NCBI GenBank assembly: GCA_018402635.1
Contig: JAGYIP010000011.1
Span: 57,588-121,587 of the forward strand
Length of the DNA stretch: 64,000 nucleotides
Source of the DNA: Burkholderiaceae bacterium
GTDB lineage: Bacteria > Pseudomonadota > Gammaproteobacteria > Burkholderiales > Burkholderiaceae_A
Reading direction: 5' to 3'
A model generated the notes under the pieces. That model saw only the letters and a program-made list of their open reading frames with translations, was not told where the DNA came from and searched no databases. Made by a program: the position numbers and the translations under genes. This document shows positions 32,644-42,122 of this stretch, piece by piece. How positions within the stretch are numbered: position 1 is the first letter of the stretch; each line of letters opens with the position of its first letter.

Positions 32644-35600
32644 ATGGACTATGCCGAACTGGTCTGCCGCTCGAACTTCAGTTTTCTTAAGGCGGCCTCC
32701 CATCCCGAAGACCTGGTCGCCCGTGCCCATGCCCTGGGCTACAAGGCCTTGGCCGTCACAGACGAGGCAACCGTTAGCGGCTCGGTACGGGCTCATTTGG
32801 CAGCCAAGGCCCTTGGCCTGACGCTTATTCATGGAAGCCAGTTTGATCTCACCGACCTTCCGGGTCGGCTAACGCTGCTGGTTAGAAACCGCGAGGGCTG
32901 GCGTGAGCTCTGCCGGCTTATTAGCCTGTCGCGTCAGTCAAGCGAGAAGGGTCAGTACTGCCTAAGGCGCGAGCAGTTAAAAAGTCTCAGCCTTGCCAAC
33001 ACACTGGCCCTCTGGAGCCCTCAAATTTTTCATCCTCAGGCCCTCGAAGCCACCGTCGTTCGCTCAAAAGAAACGCCCACCAAGGTCTTAGGCCAGCCAG
33101 CTCCTATCACAGCCGATGCCCTACTTAGCGCAGGCCAGTGGCTTAAGAGTCTTTGGGGCGCTCAGCTGGCCTTGGGCTATGTTCGACACCTTAAGGCCGA
33201 CGACAAGCACTGGCTTTATCAGCTTGAAGACCTTGGGGGTCTGCTGCGGCTACCCTTGGTGGCTGTAGGCGATGTGCTTATGCATCGTCGCAAAGACAAG
33301 CCGCTTGCCGACATGCTTACTGCCATTCGACTTGGCGAGCCCATTGCCCAGCTGGGCCAAAGGCTTGCCGTAAATGCCGAGCAGTACCTTAGGCCACGGC
33401 ACAGGCTTGCACAGCTTTATCCTCCTGCCCTTATGCAGGCAAGCCTTGCCCTTGCTGAGCAGTGCCATTTCTCGCTTGATGAACTGCGCTACGAATACCC
33501 CGATGAAATCGTTCCAGCCGGGCTCACACCCAGGCAATGGCTTCGTCACTTAACAGAGGACGGCATTCGTCGACGGTATCCAGAATCAAGCGATGCACAA
33601 GGCCTGCCTGCAGGGGTTCGACAACAAATTGAGCACGAGCTTGAGCTTATTCACGAACTGAACTACGAGCCCTACTTTTTAACGGTCTATGACATTGTGG
33701 CCTTTGCCCGGTCGCGCGGCATTCTCTGCCAGGGCCGAGGCTCAGCGGCAAACTCGGCGGTCTGCTACTGCCTAGGCATTACCGAGGTTGACCCAGCGCG
33801 CATGAGCATGCTCTTTGAACGTTTTATTTCCAAAGAGCGCAACGAACCTCCCGACATTGATGTTGACTTTGAGCATCATCGACGCGAGGAGGTTATTCAA
33901 TACATTTACGGCAAATACGGCCGCGAGCGTGCCGCCCTTGCTGCTGCGCTGGTGCGTTACCGGCCGCGCTCGGCGCTGCGCGACTCGGGCAAAGCCTTGG
34001 GTATTCACAGCCACCTTGTCGACCTTGCAGCCAAAGGCCGAAGCTGGTGGGACGGAAAACAAATTTGTGCAGAAGGCTTAAAAGAAAGCCTCACCCAGGG
34101 GCTTACCCAGTCTGCTGGCAACAAGGAATTACAAGCCACCAGCGAAGGCCAGTTAAGTATTCCCAGTGACACACAACTTGAGCAATGGGCCGCCTTAAGC
34201 AGTCAACTCATGGGCTTTCCTCGTCACCTGTCTCAGCACGTCGGTGGCTTTGTCATTGCACGCTACAGCCTGCACGATCTTGTTCCCACCGAAAACGCAA
34301 GCATGGCCGAGCGCAGTGTCATTCAATGGGACAAAGACGACATTGATGCCCTGGGTCTTCTGAAGGTGGATGTACTGGCCCTGGGCATGCTGTCTGCCAT
34401 TGCCCACGCCCTGGTCTTTGTAGGACAGAAGCAGCATCCCGACAAGCCCCTGGGGGCAAGACCCATGGCCATGCAAGACATTCCTGCGGAAGACCCCGCC
34501 ACCTACGCCATGATTACCGCGGCCGACACGCTTGGCGTTTTTCAAATTGAGTCACGCGCCCAGATGAGCATGCTGCCGCGGCTTAAACCCCAATGCTTTT
34601 ACGACCTGGTCATTGAAGTGGCCATTGTGCGGCCAGGCCCCATTCAAGGGGGCATGGTCCACCCCTACCTGCGACGGCGTCAGGGCCTTGAGCCTGTGGA
34701 CTACCCAAGCCCATCGGTCAAACAGGCCTTGGAGCGCACCCTGGGCGTACCCATTTTTCAAGAGCAGGTGATGCAGCTGGCCATTCTTGCTGCTGGCTTT
34801 ACAGCAGGCGAGGCCGATCAACTTCGGCGAGCCATGGCCGCCTGGCGACATCGTGGCAGCCTTGGCCCTTTTCAAGAAAAACTAGTCGATGGCATGCTTA
34901 GCCGCGGCTACAGCCGTGACTTTGCCGAACGCGTCTTCGCACAAATTCAGGGCTTTGGCGAATACGGCTTTCCCGAGTCGCATGCCGCAAGCTTTGCCTT
35001 GTTGGTTTACGTAAGCTGCTGGCTGAAATGCCATCATCCCGATGCCTTCCTAGCCGCCTTGCTCAAGGCCCAGCCTATGGGGTTTTATGCACCGGCGCAG
35101 CTGGTTCGAGACGCCCGCGCCCACGGTGTTGAGGTGCGTCCTGTCGACGTACAGACCAGCCAGGTATTTGCAAGCCTTGAACCCATCGGCGACCAACAGA
35201 CCCACCGCAAGACAATAAAAGCACAGGCACCTAACCCAAAAGATGGCCTGCCAAGATGGGCTGTGCGCCTTGGTCTTCACCAGGTGGCTCATTTAACCCA
35301 AGAGGCCATGCATCGTATTCACCAGGCCCGAACAGCCGGAAAATTTCGTTCTGTAGACAATCTTGCAGGCCGCGCAGAGTTATCACGCCAAGACTTGCAG
35401 GCACTGGCTGCAGCCGGCGCCCTTCAAAGCCTTGGCAACGACAGGCATCAGGCTCACTGGCTTGCCACGGGTCACGACCGGCTTCCTGGCGTGTTGAAGG
35501 ATGCCGCCTGCGAACAAGAGCTGCCCGCTGCCAGTCTGTTGCCCGTTCCAACCGAGGCTCAGAACCTTATCGCCGACTATGCAAGCCTGGGCCTTAGCCT

Positions 35601-36009
35601 CGGGCGTCATCCACTGGCCCTGCTTCGTAAGGAACTTAAAGAACGTTTTCAAAGCAAGCCCGCCGTCGAACTTCAAGAACTTGGCCATCAACAACTGGCC
35701 CGGGCCAGCGGCCTTGTAACCCATCGTCAACGGCCAGGAACCGCCAAGGGTGTTGTCTTTATAACCCTGGAAGATGAGACGGGAAGCATTAACCTAATTA
35801 TCTGGCCCGATGTTCTAAAAAAGTACAAACAGGCCGTGCTTCACGGCCAGCTTCTTACAGCCTATGGCCGCTGGCAGCGCGACCAGACCATTGCCAGCGA
35901 TGCGCCTGGCCAGGTGACGAACCTGGTTGCCCTAAGAATCGAAGACCACACGCCCTTATTGGCTCAACGCCTTGGCGAGATGGCGTCTTCCTCACGCGAC
36001 TTTCACTAA
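32644..36009 (+). CDS. dnaE2: Error-prone DNA polymerase III alpha subunit DnaE2
   Basis: DnaE2 (ImuC) is the C-family polymerase for damage-induced translesion synthesis. The 1121-residue protein begins with a PHP domain (MDYAELVCRSNFSFLKAASHPEDLV), has catalytic aspartates Asp404 and Asp406 in PDIDVDF, the GRGSAANS and PIFQEQVMQLAI palm and fingers motifs, a helix-hairpin-helix region and a C-terminal OB fold (GVVFITLEDETGSINLIIWP). The frame is intact, unlike imuA and imuB upstream. TAAGG sits before the ATG. Confidence 0.95.
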   Translation: MDYAELVCRSNFSFLKAASHPEDLVARAHALGYKALAVTDEATVSGSVRAHLAAKALGLTLIHGSQFDLTDLPGRLTLLVRNREGWRELCRLISLSRQSSEKGQYCLRREQLKSLSLANTLALWSPQIFHPQALEATVVRSKETPTKVLGQPAPITADALLSAGQWLKSLWGAQLALGYVRHLKADDKHWLYQLEDLGGLLRLPLVAVGDVLMHRRKDKPLADMLTAIRLGEPIAQLGQRLAVNAEQYLRPRHRLAQLYPPALMQASLALAEQCHFSLDELRYEYPDEIVPAGLTPRQWLRHLTEDGIRRRYPESSDAQGLPAGVRQQIEHELELIHELNYEPYFLTVYDIVAFARSRGILCQGRGSAANSAVCYCLGITEVDPARMSMLFERFISKERNEPPDIDVDFEHHRREEVIQYIYGKYGRERAALAAALVRYRPRSALRDSGKALGIHSHLVDLAAKGRSWWDGKQICAEGLKESLTQGLTQSAGNKELQATSEGQLSIPSDTQLEQWAALSSQLMGFPRHLSQHVGGFVIARYSLHDLVPTENASMAERSVIQWDKDDIDALGLLKVDVLALGMLSAIAHALVFVGQKQHPDKPLGARPMAMQDIPAEDPATYAMITAADTLGVFQIESRAQMSMLPRLKPQCFYDLVIEVAIVRPGPIQGGMVHPYLRRRQGLEPVDYPSPSVKQALERTLGVPIFQEQVMQLAILAAGFTAGEADQLRRAMAAWRHRGSLGPFQEKLVDGMLSRGYSRDFAERVFAQIQGFGEYGFPESHAASFALLVYVSCWLKCHHPDAFLAALLKAQPMGFYAPAQLVRDARAHGVEVRPVDVQTSQVFASLEPIGDQQTHRKTIKAQAPNPKDGLPRWAVRLGLHQVAHLTQEAMHRIHQARTAGKFRSVDNLAGRAELSRQDLQALAAAGALQSLGNDRHQAHWLATGHDRLPGVLKDAACEQELPAASLLPVPTEAQNLIADYASLGLSLGRHPLALLRKELKERFQSKPAVELQELGHQQLARASGLVTHRQRPGTAKGVVFITLEDETGSINLIIWPDVLKKYKQAVLHGQLLTAYGRWQRDQTIASDAPGQVTNLVALRIEDHTPLLAQRLGEMASSSRDFH

Positions 36010-36068
36010 TAGCCTTTCGCGGCCTTGGCTCTCTTTAAAAGACATTGCACCTAAGACGCCAATTCCAC

Positions 36069-36097
36069 CATTAAAGCCTGGCCAGTCACCCTACAAT
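36069..36097 (+). promoter_or_regulatory. Possible sigma-70 promoter upstream of the dehydrogenase gene
   Basis: A good -10 hexamer TACAAT (36092-36097) with a poor -35 (CATTAA) at 17 bases lies in the 136-base gap after dnaE2. It is the only promoter-like element there and would start a transcript for the three genes up to 38328. Confidence 0.25.
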
Positions 36098-36145
36098 GCC
36101 TAAGAAATCAACACACCCTCGTCAACATCTGATTGGGACATTGCC

Positions 36146-36844
36146 TTGCAAAGCATTGAGCACCCGTTTAAGGCCCTGGTTCTTGGAAGCTCCGGCACCA
36201 TTGGCGCAGCCTTCGTTCAGGCCCTTCAAAACAGCCCTGGCTGCAGCCAGGTTGTGGGCGTTAGCCGTGCAAGTCACGCAGGTTTTGCCTTGGAAGACGA
36301 AAAGGGTCTCGAGCATGTCGCTGCGCAAGAAAAAGGCAAGGGGCCTTTCTCTGTCATTGTCGATGCCACGGGTGCTCTCACCATCGATGGGCAGGGCCCA
36401 GAAAAGCGCTTGGCTGCCTTAAACGCGTCGCAGCTCGCGCGCGCCTTTGAAGTCAATGCCATTGGCCGCGCCCTTATTCTTAAGCACTTCATCGACCTTC
36501 TTCCCCGCCAGGGTCGCTGTCTTTTTGCAGTGCTCTCGGCCCGGGTTGGTAGCCTCTCGGACAACAAACTGGGGGGATGGTACGGCTATCGTGCCTCTAA
36601 GGCGGCTGGCAATATGTTCTTGCAGACTGCTGCCATTGAGTCGCATCGCACCCGTCCCGAGGCTGTTTTTGCGGCCTTGCAGCCCGGTACCGTGCCATCC
36701 AAACTCTCAGCACCTTTTCAGTCCGGCCATGCCACGGTCGCAGCCGACGACTCCGTCGCAGGCCTACTGAAGGCCATTGACAAGCTTGAGGCCCGAGCCC
36801 AGGCCTGGTTCATCGACTACCAGGGAAGCACCATTGACTGGTAA
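36146..36844 (+). CDS. Short-chain dehydrogenase/reductase
   Basis: A 232-residue SDR protein. The nucleotide-binding motif is LGSSGTIGAAF near the N-terminus, VDATGALT follows, and the catalytic YRASK (Tyr-x-x-x-Lys) comes after an SAR segment that supplies the catalytic serine. Family members reduce or oxidise many carbonyl compounds with NAD(P)H; the substrate is unknown. The start is TTG at 36146 because no ATG or GTG lies upstream of the conserved core. The stop overlaps the following FAD oxidoreductase start. Confidence 0.82.
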   Translation: MQSIEHPFKALVLGSSGTIGAAFVQALQNSPGCSQVVGVSRASHAGFALEDEKGLEHVAAQEKGKGPFSVIVDATGALTIDGQGPEKRLAALNASQLARAFEVNAIGRALILKHFIDLLPRQGRCLFAVLSARVGSLSDNKLGGWYGYRASKAAGNMFLQTAAIESHRTRPEAVFAALQPGTVPSKLSAPFQSGHATVAADDSVAGLLKAIDKLEARAQAWFIDYQGSTIDW

Positions 36845-38012
36845 GGCCTTCGATCTTGATGCGGTTGTCGTGGGCGCAGGCGTTGTTGGGTTGGCCATCG
36901 GCCGAGCGCTGGCGCAGTCTGGGCTTGACACCCTTGTTATTGAATCGCAGCCGCGCCATGGCATGGGTACAAGCTCACGCAACAGCGGCGTCATTCATGC
37001 AGGGCTTTACTACCCCCCAGGCTCGAACAAGGCCAGCTGGTGTGTTGAAGGCCGCGAACTTCTTTATGCCTTTTGCCAAAGTCACCAGGTGGCCCACAGG
37101 CAACTGGGTAAGCTTATTGTTGGGCAGGACGAGGACGAGGCTGCGCTTCAGACCATCGCGTCGCGGGCGAAGGACTCTGGCGTAGAAAACCTTCGCTGGC
37201 TTTCACAACAGGAGCTTAAAACCATGGAGCCCGAGGTTCGTGCACGCCATGCTCTTTTTAGCCCCTCCACTGGCATTGTTGATGTTCATGAACTGATGCT
37301 TGCCCTTGAGGGCGAGATTGAAAAGGCCGGTGGCAATGTGGTCACGCAGAGCTGCTTTCTAGCAGCCACCCCAATGGGGGCCAATGCATGCCAGGGCTGG
37401 CAGTTAGACATTAAGGTTGGGCAGCAGGAAAGCCACAGGCTTTCCTGCTCGCTTCTTATTAATGCGGCAGGGCTTGATGCCGATGCCGTTGCAAACCGTA
37501 TTGAAGGGCTTGATGCAGACCATGTTCCGCAGGTTCACTTTGCCAAAGGTAACTATGCAAGCCTTACTGGCGGCCACCCCTTTAAGCACCTTGTCTACCC
37601 AGCACCCGTTCCAGGCGGTCTGGGCACGCACCTGACGCTTAACGTTGCAGGAGAGGCTCAGTTTGGCCCGGATGTCGAGTGGCTTGGGCCAGCCGACCCC
37701 AGTCGCCCTCCGGGCTCAACGCACCCCGCCCTAAACTACGCGGTCAATACCGAGCAGCTGGCGGGCTTTGCGGCCTCGGTGCAACGCTGGTGGCCATCCC
37801 TTAAGGCGGAGCGGCTGCAGCCGGGTTACTCAGGTATTCGGCCCAAGCTCACGCAAAATGCCAAAGAGCCTGCTGCAGACTTTGTCTTACAGGGTCCAGC
37901 CCAGCATAGACTGGTAGGGCTTATTAACCTTTTTGGAATTGAATCGCCAGGGCTAACCGCATGCCTTGCCATTGGCGAAGCGGTACGTCAGAGTGCAAAA
38001 ACATCCGCCTGA
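36834..38012 (+). CDS. FAD-dependent oxidoreductase (L-2-hydroxyglutarate dehydrogenase-like)
   Basis: A 392-residue DAO-family flavoprotein. The FAD fold reads VVVGAGVVGLAIGRALA and is followed by SSRNSGVIHAGLYYPPGSNKA, a motif shared with L-2-hydroxyglutarate oxidase LhgO/L2HGDH; the C-terminal FGIESPGLTACLAIGE also fits. The TTG start at 36834 is set by AGGGA seven bases upstream and lies inside the last codons of the dehydrogenase gene, indicating coupled translation. The exact 2-hydroxy acid substrate is not known. Confidence 0.82.
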   Translation: MTGKAFDLDAVVVGAGVVGLAIGRALAQSGLDTLVIESQPRHGMGTSSRNSGVIHAGLYYPPGSNKASWCVEGRELLYAFCQSHQVAHRQLGKLIVGQDEDEAALQTIASRAKDSGVENLRWLSQQELKTMEPEVRARHALFSPSTGIVDVHELMLALEGEIEKAGGNVVTQSCFLAATPMGANACQGWQLDIKVGQQESHRLSCSLLINAAGLDADAVANRIEGLDADHVPQVHFAKGNYASLTGGHPFKHLVYPAPVPGGLGTHLTLNVAGEAQFGPDVEWLGPADPSRPPGSTHPALNYAVNTEQLAGFAASVQRWWPSLKAERLQPGYSGIRPKLTQNAKEPAADFVLQGPAQHRLVGLINLFGIESPGLTACLAIGEAVRQSAKTSA

Positions 38013-38328
38013 CGCCTACACACCGCCGGGCCTTGAGTGGTGGATTCTGCGACGACTGCCCAAGGTTTTAGCAGGGGTGACTCTAGCCTTCGGCCTTGCA
38101 TGGTGGCTCATTCACCTATGGCCACGCAACGGTTCCGAGATCGAGGTTGCGTCTCAGACGCTTCTTACCGAGTACGCCCTGCTTGGTGGTTTCATTTTCT
38201 TCATCACGATGGTGGTCACGGTAAGCATCGGATGCGTCTTCGTCTTAATTATGAAAGGGCCGCGCTACTCCGCCGACTCCTACATTATTAACGACAAAGA
38301 AAAGCCAGTCCCAACAAAAAGTCGCTAG
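37993..38328 (+). CDS. Small two-helix membrane protein, unknown function
   Basis: A 111-residue protein with two clear membrane segments, about residues 22-44 (VLAGVTLAFGLAWWLIHLW) and 61-86 (LGGFIFFITMVVTVSIGCVFV), and a polar C-terminal tail rich in Lys and Asp. I do not recognise a named family. The GTG start lies within the end of the FAD oxidoreductase gene, so it is probably the third gene of that operon. A TTG nine codons earlier is an alternative start. Confidence 0.7.
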   Translation: MQKHPPDAYTPPGLEWWILRRLPKVLAGVTLAFGLAWWLIHLWPRNGSEIEVASQTLLTEYALLGGFIFFITMVVTVSIGCVFVLIMKGPRYSADSYIINDKEKPVPTKSR

Positions 38329-38348
38329 AAAACGCAGTGCGCCAAGGC

Positions 38349-38834
38349 TTAACTTTTTACAAGCCGACGAATCGTCGTCAGGCGAGGCGCCCAGTACGAC
38401 GACAACAAAGACTCAATACGAACCGTACCGCCCTCGGTCGGCGCATGCACAAAACGGTTCTTGCCAACATAAATGCCAACGTGTGAAAACGGATGGCCCG
38501 TGGTGTTGAAAAAAATAAGGTCGCCCGGCAGGCGTTGATCGACCTCCATTTCCCTCCCAAAGCGACTCATCTCAACCACCGTGCGCGGAAGCTTAAGCCC
38601 CTTTGCCCGGTAGGCCACGTAGACAACCAGGCCGCTGCAGTCAAAGCCACCGGCCGGAGTGTTGCCCCCCCATTTATAGGGCACGCCAACCAGCCCAATG
38701 GCCTGAATGGCAAGATCGGAAAGACCGGTCTGATTCTTTTCAGCACGTGACTCCCCAATCACTGCCCGAGAGACGGTTGCGCGTTCGACAGGCGCGGTGA
38801 TGCAGCCGGTAAGCCCGAGAAGAAGAATACCCAT
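38349..38834 (-). CDS. NlpC/P60 family lipoprotein (cell-wall endopeptidase)
   Basis: A 161-residue NlpC/P60 cysteine peptidase of the kind that cuts peptidoglycan stem peptides. The catalytic Cys66 is in GGFDCSGLV, with His118 (SHVGIYVG) and His130 (VHAPT). A lipobox LTGC places the lipidated Cys at residue 11. From ATG 38834 the signal peptide is only ten residues with no positive charge, which is odd; upstream in-frame codons (FRLGLV) look like signal peptide but lack a start codon. The real N-terminus may be lost or broken in the repeat-rich region just upstream. Confidence 0.85.
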   Translation of the reverse strand: MGILLLGLTGCITAPVERATVSRAVIGESRAEKNQTGLSDLAIQAIGLVGVPYKWGGNTPAGGFDCSGLVVYVAYRAKGLKLPRTVVEMSRFGREMEVDQRLPGDLIFFNTTGHPFSHVGIYVGKNRFVHAPTEGGTVRIESLLSSYWAPRLTTIRRLVKS

Positions 38835-38870
38835 GACCAGACCAAGGCGGAAGTCAGACCCTGACCAGAG

Positions 38871-38911
38871 CCAATGCCAGGGCCGGTGCCCGCGCCGGGG
38901 CCAGTGCCAGG
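38871..38911. repeat. GC-rich low-complexity repeat upstream of the NlpC/P60 gene
   Basis: Degenerate units of the type GCCNGNGCC (for example GCCAGGGCC, GCCGGTGCC, GCCAGTGCC) fill this short stretch between the NlpC/P60 and metZ genes. Its style matches the hexamer-like repeats inside tilS and trmJ. Confidence 0.6.
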
Positions 38912-38932
38912 AGCCTTAAGAGCGGGCTGTTG

Positions 38933-40121
38933 CTAAAGCCCCTGGCTAAGATCGGCCTTAAGGTCCTCAAGTGTCTCAAGCCCAACGGCAAGCCGAATAA
39001 GCGACTGTCGAATTCCGGCGCGCGCGCGCCTCTTCACTGATGCGGCCGTGCGTCGTGGATGCCGGATGGGTAATGATGCTTCGGGTGTCCCCAAGGTTGC
39101 CCGTGCGCGAAAAAAGAGAGACTGCGTTTACAAGCTGAAAGGCCCGTTCCTGCGCCTGTGCCTCGTTATCGGCCTTTAATTCAAACGAGACGATTGCCCC
39201 TCCCGATGACTGCTGGCGCATGGCAAGGGCATGCTGAGGATGGGAGGCTAGACCAGGGTAGAAAACCCGAGCCACCGACGGGTGCTGTTCAAGCCAGGCT
39301 GCTAAGGCCAGGGCCGATTCACTGTGGGCCCTCATACGAAGCGCTAAGGTTTCCATGGAACGATGAAGCACCCATGCATTGAATGCCGACAGGCAAGGTC
39401 CACAGGTACGCACCACAGCGCGAATTTGATCGACCAAGGACTTAGGGCCTGCAACGGCACCGCCAAGAACCCGGCCCTGGCCATCTAGGTATTTGGTTGC
39501 GGAGTGTAAAACCAGGTCGATAGGAAACCGAAGGGGCTGCTGAATCGCGGGTGTGCAAAAGCAGTTGTCCACCACTGTAATTACGCCTGCCTTACGCGCA
39601 ATGGTTCCAATGGCCTGAAGGTCGGCAACCTGGGTGAGCGGATTTGAGGGTGTCTCGAGATAAAAAAGCCGGGTCGCCGGGCTAATGGCTGCCTCCCACT
39701 CTTCAGGCCGCGAGAGATCGACATACTTAATACCCACCCCAAACTTCGTCATGAAGTTATCAAAGAGTTGAATTGTTGCCCCAAAAAGGCTTCCTGTGGT
39801 GACGATTTCATCGCCCGACTTTAAAAGCCCAAGGCAGACCGAAAGAATGGCAGACATGCCCGAGGCCGTCGCCACACAGTCTTGCGCCTCTTCCAGCGAC
39901 GCCAGCCTTTGCTCAAACATCTGCACAGAAGGATTCGTAAACCGGCTGTAGACCATACCCGGCTCAATGTTCTGAAAACGTCGGGCCGCCTCTTCAGCAT
40001 CCTCAAAGACAAAGCTCGATGTCAGGTAGAGCGCCTCGGAATGCTCACCAAATTCCGAGCGCATCGTGCCCTCTCGAACAGCACGCGTCTCAAAGCCCAG
40101 TTGAGAGGTAGGCTTGGTCAT
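38933..40121 (-). pseudogene. metZ: O-succinylhomoserine sulfhydrylase MetZ, frameshifted near the C-terminus
   Basis: A PLP enzyme that makes homocysteine from O-succinylhomoserine and sulfide. The frame from ATG 40121 is typical (THSATKYLDGQGRVLGG with the PLP lysine; ETPSNP) to ISEEARAR. It then reads RNSTVAY and stops at 38976. In another frame the expected ending, GIRQSLIRLAVGLETLEDL then KADLSQGL, runs to a stop at 38933-38935. The shift is in an alternating GC run (39018-39029); one more CG would restore the frame. About 26 residues of the last helix are replaced in the current frame. The ATG overlaps the purF stop. Confidence 0.8.
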
Positions 40122-41593
40122 GCGGCCTCAGCCTGCTGGCGGTGAGCGGCCTCAAGCCGATCAAGCAATTCCGCTGAGACGTCCCCGGTAATGTAATTGC
40201 CGTCAAAGCATGAGGCCTCAAGGCCCGTGATCTGTGAATTAAATGACTGCACATCGGACTTCATGGCATCGATACCCTGGTAAACAAGCGCATCGGCGCC
40301 AATGGCTCGGCAGATTTCATCATCACTGCGATGGTACGCAATGAGCTCGTTGCGAGTGGGCATGTCAATGCCATAGACATTTGGAAACCGAACCGGCGGG
40401 GCCGCCGAGGCAAAAATAACGCCTCGGGCACCCGACTCGCGAGCCATCTGAACAATCTCTTGGCTAGTCGTTCCCCGCACAATGGAGTCGTCAACAATAA
40501 GTACGCGCTTGTCTTTAAACTCGGAGCTCATGGCATTGAGTTTTTGGCGCACCGACTTTCGTCGTACCTCCTGGCCCGGCATGATGAAGGTGCGTCCCAC
40601 GTAACGGTTTTTTATAAAACCCTCTCGGTAGGAAAGTCCAAGCTTCATGGCCAGTTGCATGGCTGCGGGACGGCTTGACTCGGGCACCGGAACGACAACA
40701 TCAATATCACCCTTGGGAAACGCCTCTTGCACTCGCTGAGCGAGGCTCTCGCCCATTTTTAACCGAGCCTCATAGACCGAGACGCCATCAATAAGGGAGT
40801 CGGGGCGGGCAAAGTAGACGTACTCAAAGACACAGGGGTGCAAACCATGCTTTGCAGCAGCACTTACCTTTGAGAAGACCTGGCCGTCTTCGGTGATGAC
40901 AATGCATTCGCCTGCGGCAATGTCGCGGTCAAGCTGAAAGCCAAGCCCTTCAAGTGCTACCGACTCCGATGCCAGCATGTATTCCATGCCGCGTGGCCCA
41001 AGCTGATGCCCAAGCACGAGCGGTCGAATGCCGTAAGGATCACGAAAGCCGATCAGCCCAAAGCCCGGAATCATTCCAACGCAGGCATAGGCGCCACGAG
41101 CACGCTCATGCAAAGCGTCCACAGCCGCAAAGACCGCATCGGGGTCAAGCGTAAGACCCGTTACAGCCCGCTGCAGCTCATGGGCAAGAACATTAAGTAA
41201 GACTTCAGAGTCGGACTCGGTATTAATATGTCGTCGGTCACGACGGTACATATCGTCTTGCAGCTCGGCCGCATTGGTAAGGTTTCCGTTGTGACCAAGA
41301 ACAATACCAAAGGGGGCATTGACATAAAAGGGCTGGGCTTCTTCGGCGCTCATGGCGCTGCCGGCTGTCGGGTAGCGAACATGCCCAATGCCCATCTCGC
41401 CAAACAGGTTACGCATGTCGCGGGTTCGAAAGACATCGCGCACAAGGCCCGTTCCCCGAGACATAAAAATGCGTTTTCCTTGGGCCGTTGCGATGCCCGC
41501 TGCATCCTGACCTCTGTGCTGAAGCAGAAGCAAGGCGTCGTAGAGCATCTGATTCACAGGGCCGGTCGAGACAATGCCAACAACACCACACAT
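40118..41593 (-). CDS. purF: Amidophosphoribosyltransferase
   Basis: PurF starts purine synthesis by making phosphoribosylamine from PRPP and glutamine. The 491-residue protein opens MCGVVGIV, so after Met removal Cys2 is the Ntn glutaminase nucleophile. The phosphoribosyltransferase domain has the PRPP loop VLIVDDSIVRGTTS. It overlaps metZ by ATGA and follows cvpA by 27 bases, the usual cvpA-purF order. Confidence 0.97.
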   Translation of the reverse strand: MCGVVGIVSTGPVNQMLYDALLLLQHRGQDAAGIATAQGKRIFMSRGTGLVRDVFRTRDMRNLFGEMGIGHVRYPTAGSAMSAEEAQPFYVNAPFGIVLGHNGNLTNAAELQDDMYRRDRRHINTESDSEVLLNVLAHELQRAVTGLTLDPDAVFAAVDALHERARGAYACVGMIPGFGLIGFRDPYGIRPLVLGHQLGPRGMEYMLASESVALEGLGFQLDRDIAAGECIVITEDGQVFSKVSAAAKHGLHPCVFEYVYFARPDSLIDGVSVYEARLKMGESLAQRVQEAFPKGDIDVVVPVPESSRPAAMQLAMKLGLSYREGFIKNRYVGRTFIMPGQEVRRKSVRQKLNAMSSEFKDKRVLIVDDSIVRGTTSQEIVQMARESGARGVIFASAAPPVRFPNVYGIDMPTRNELIAYHRSDDEICRAIGADALVYQGIDAMKSDVQSFNSQITGLEASCFDGNYITGDVSAELLDRLEAAHRQQAEAA

Positions 41594-41620
41594 AAAAAGA
41601 CCTCGAAAGAATAAAGAAGG

Positions 41621-42121
41621 CTAGGAAACCACAACAACACGATCGCCAAGGTAGCTTGGCAGCAAAGGCGAAATTATTCGTACTGAGAGCTCAAGCACGG
41701 GCTTCGACCAGGCATTCTGCCAGGCTGAGTCCGAGGGCAAGGACGTCATGGCAGCCAAGACCGCCAATACCGACATAATAAGCAAGCCTCGACCAAAGCC
41801 AAAAAAGGCGCCAAGGAACCGGTTAAAACCCTGCACGCCCGAGACGGCCACAAGCTCTTTTAGGGCGTAAGAGACAAAACGTCCAATAAAAAGGGCAATG
41901 AAAAACACAATGGCAAAGGCCAGAGCCAGCCGCACAGGCTCGGTAAAAACATGGGGCAAGGGTTCTGCCGCAAAACCTGCAAGCTGGCTTGCTGCAATAA
42001 AGGCAACCACCCAGCTGGCAAGTGCCAGCACCTCGTGCACAAGCCCACGAAGAAAGGCAAGTAGGGTTGATGACGCGGTAACCACCAAAAAAACCCAGTC
42101 AATCCAGGTTAGCTCTAGCAT
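41621..42121 (-). CDS. cvpA: CvpA family membrane protein
   Basis: A 166-residue protein with four membrane segments, starting WIDWVFLVVTASSTLLAFLRGLV and including the conserved FGFGRGLL motif. CvpA is needed for colicin V production in E. coli and for envelope homeostasis; its molecular role is unsettled. It sits directly upstream of purF as in most Proteobacteria. Confidence 0.92.
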   Translation of the reverse strand: MLELTWIDWVFLVVTASSTLLAFLRGLVHEVLALASWVVAFIAASQLAGFAAEPLPHVFTEPVRLALAFAIVFFIALFIGRFVSYALKELVAVSGVQGFNRFLGAFFGFGRGLLIMSVLAVLAAMTSLPSDSAWQNAWSKPVLELSVRIISPLLPSYLGDRVVVVS

Positions 42122-42122
42122 T

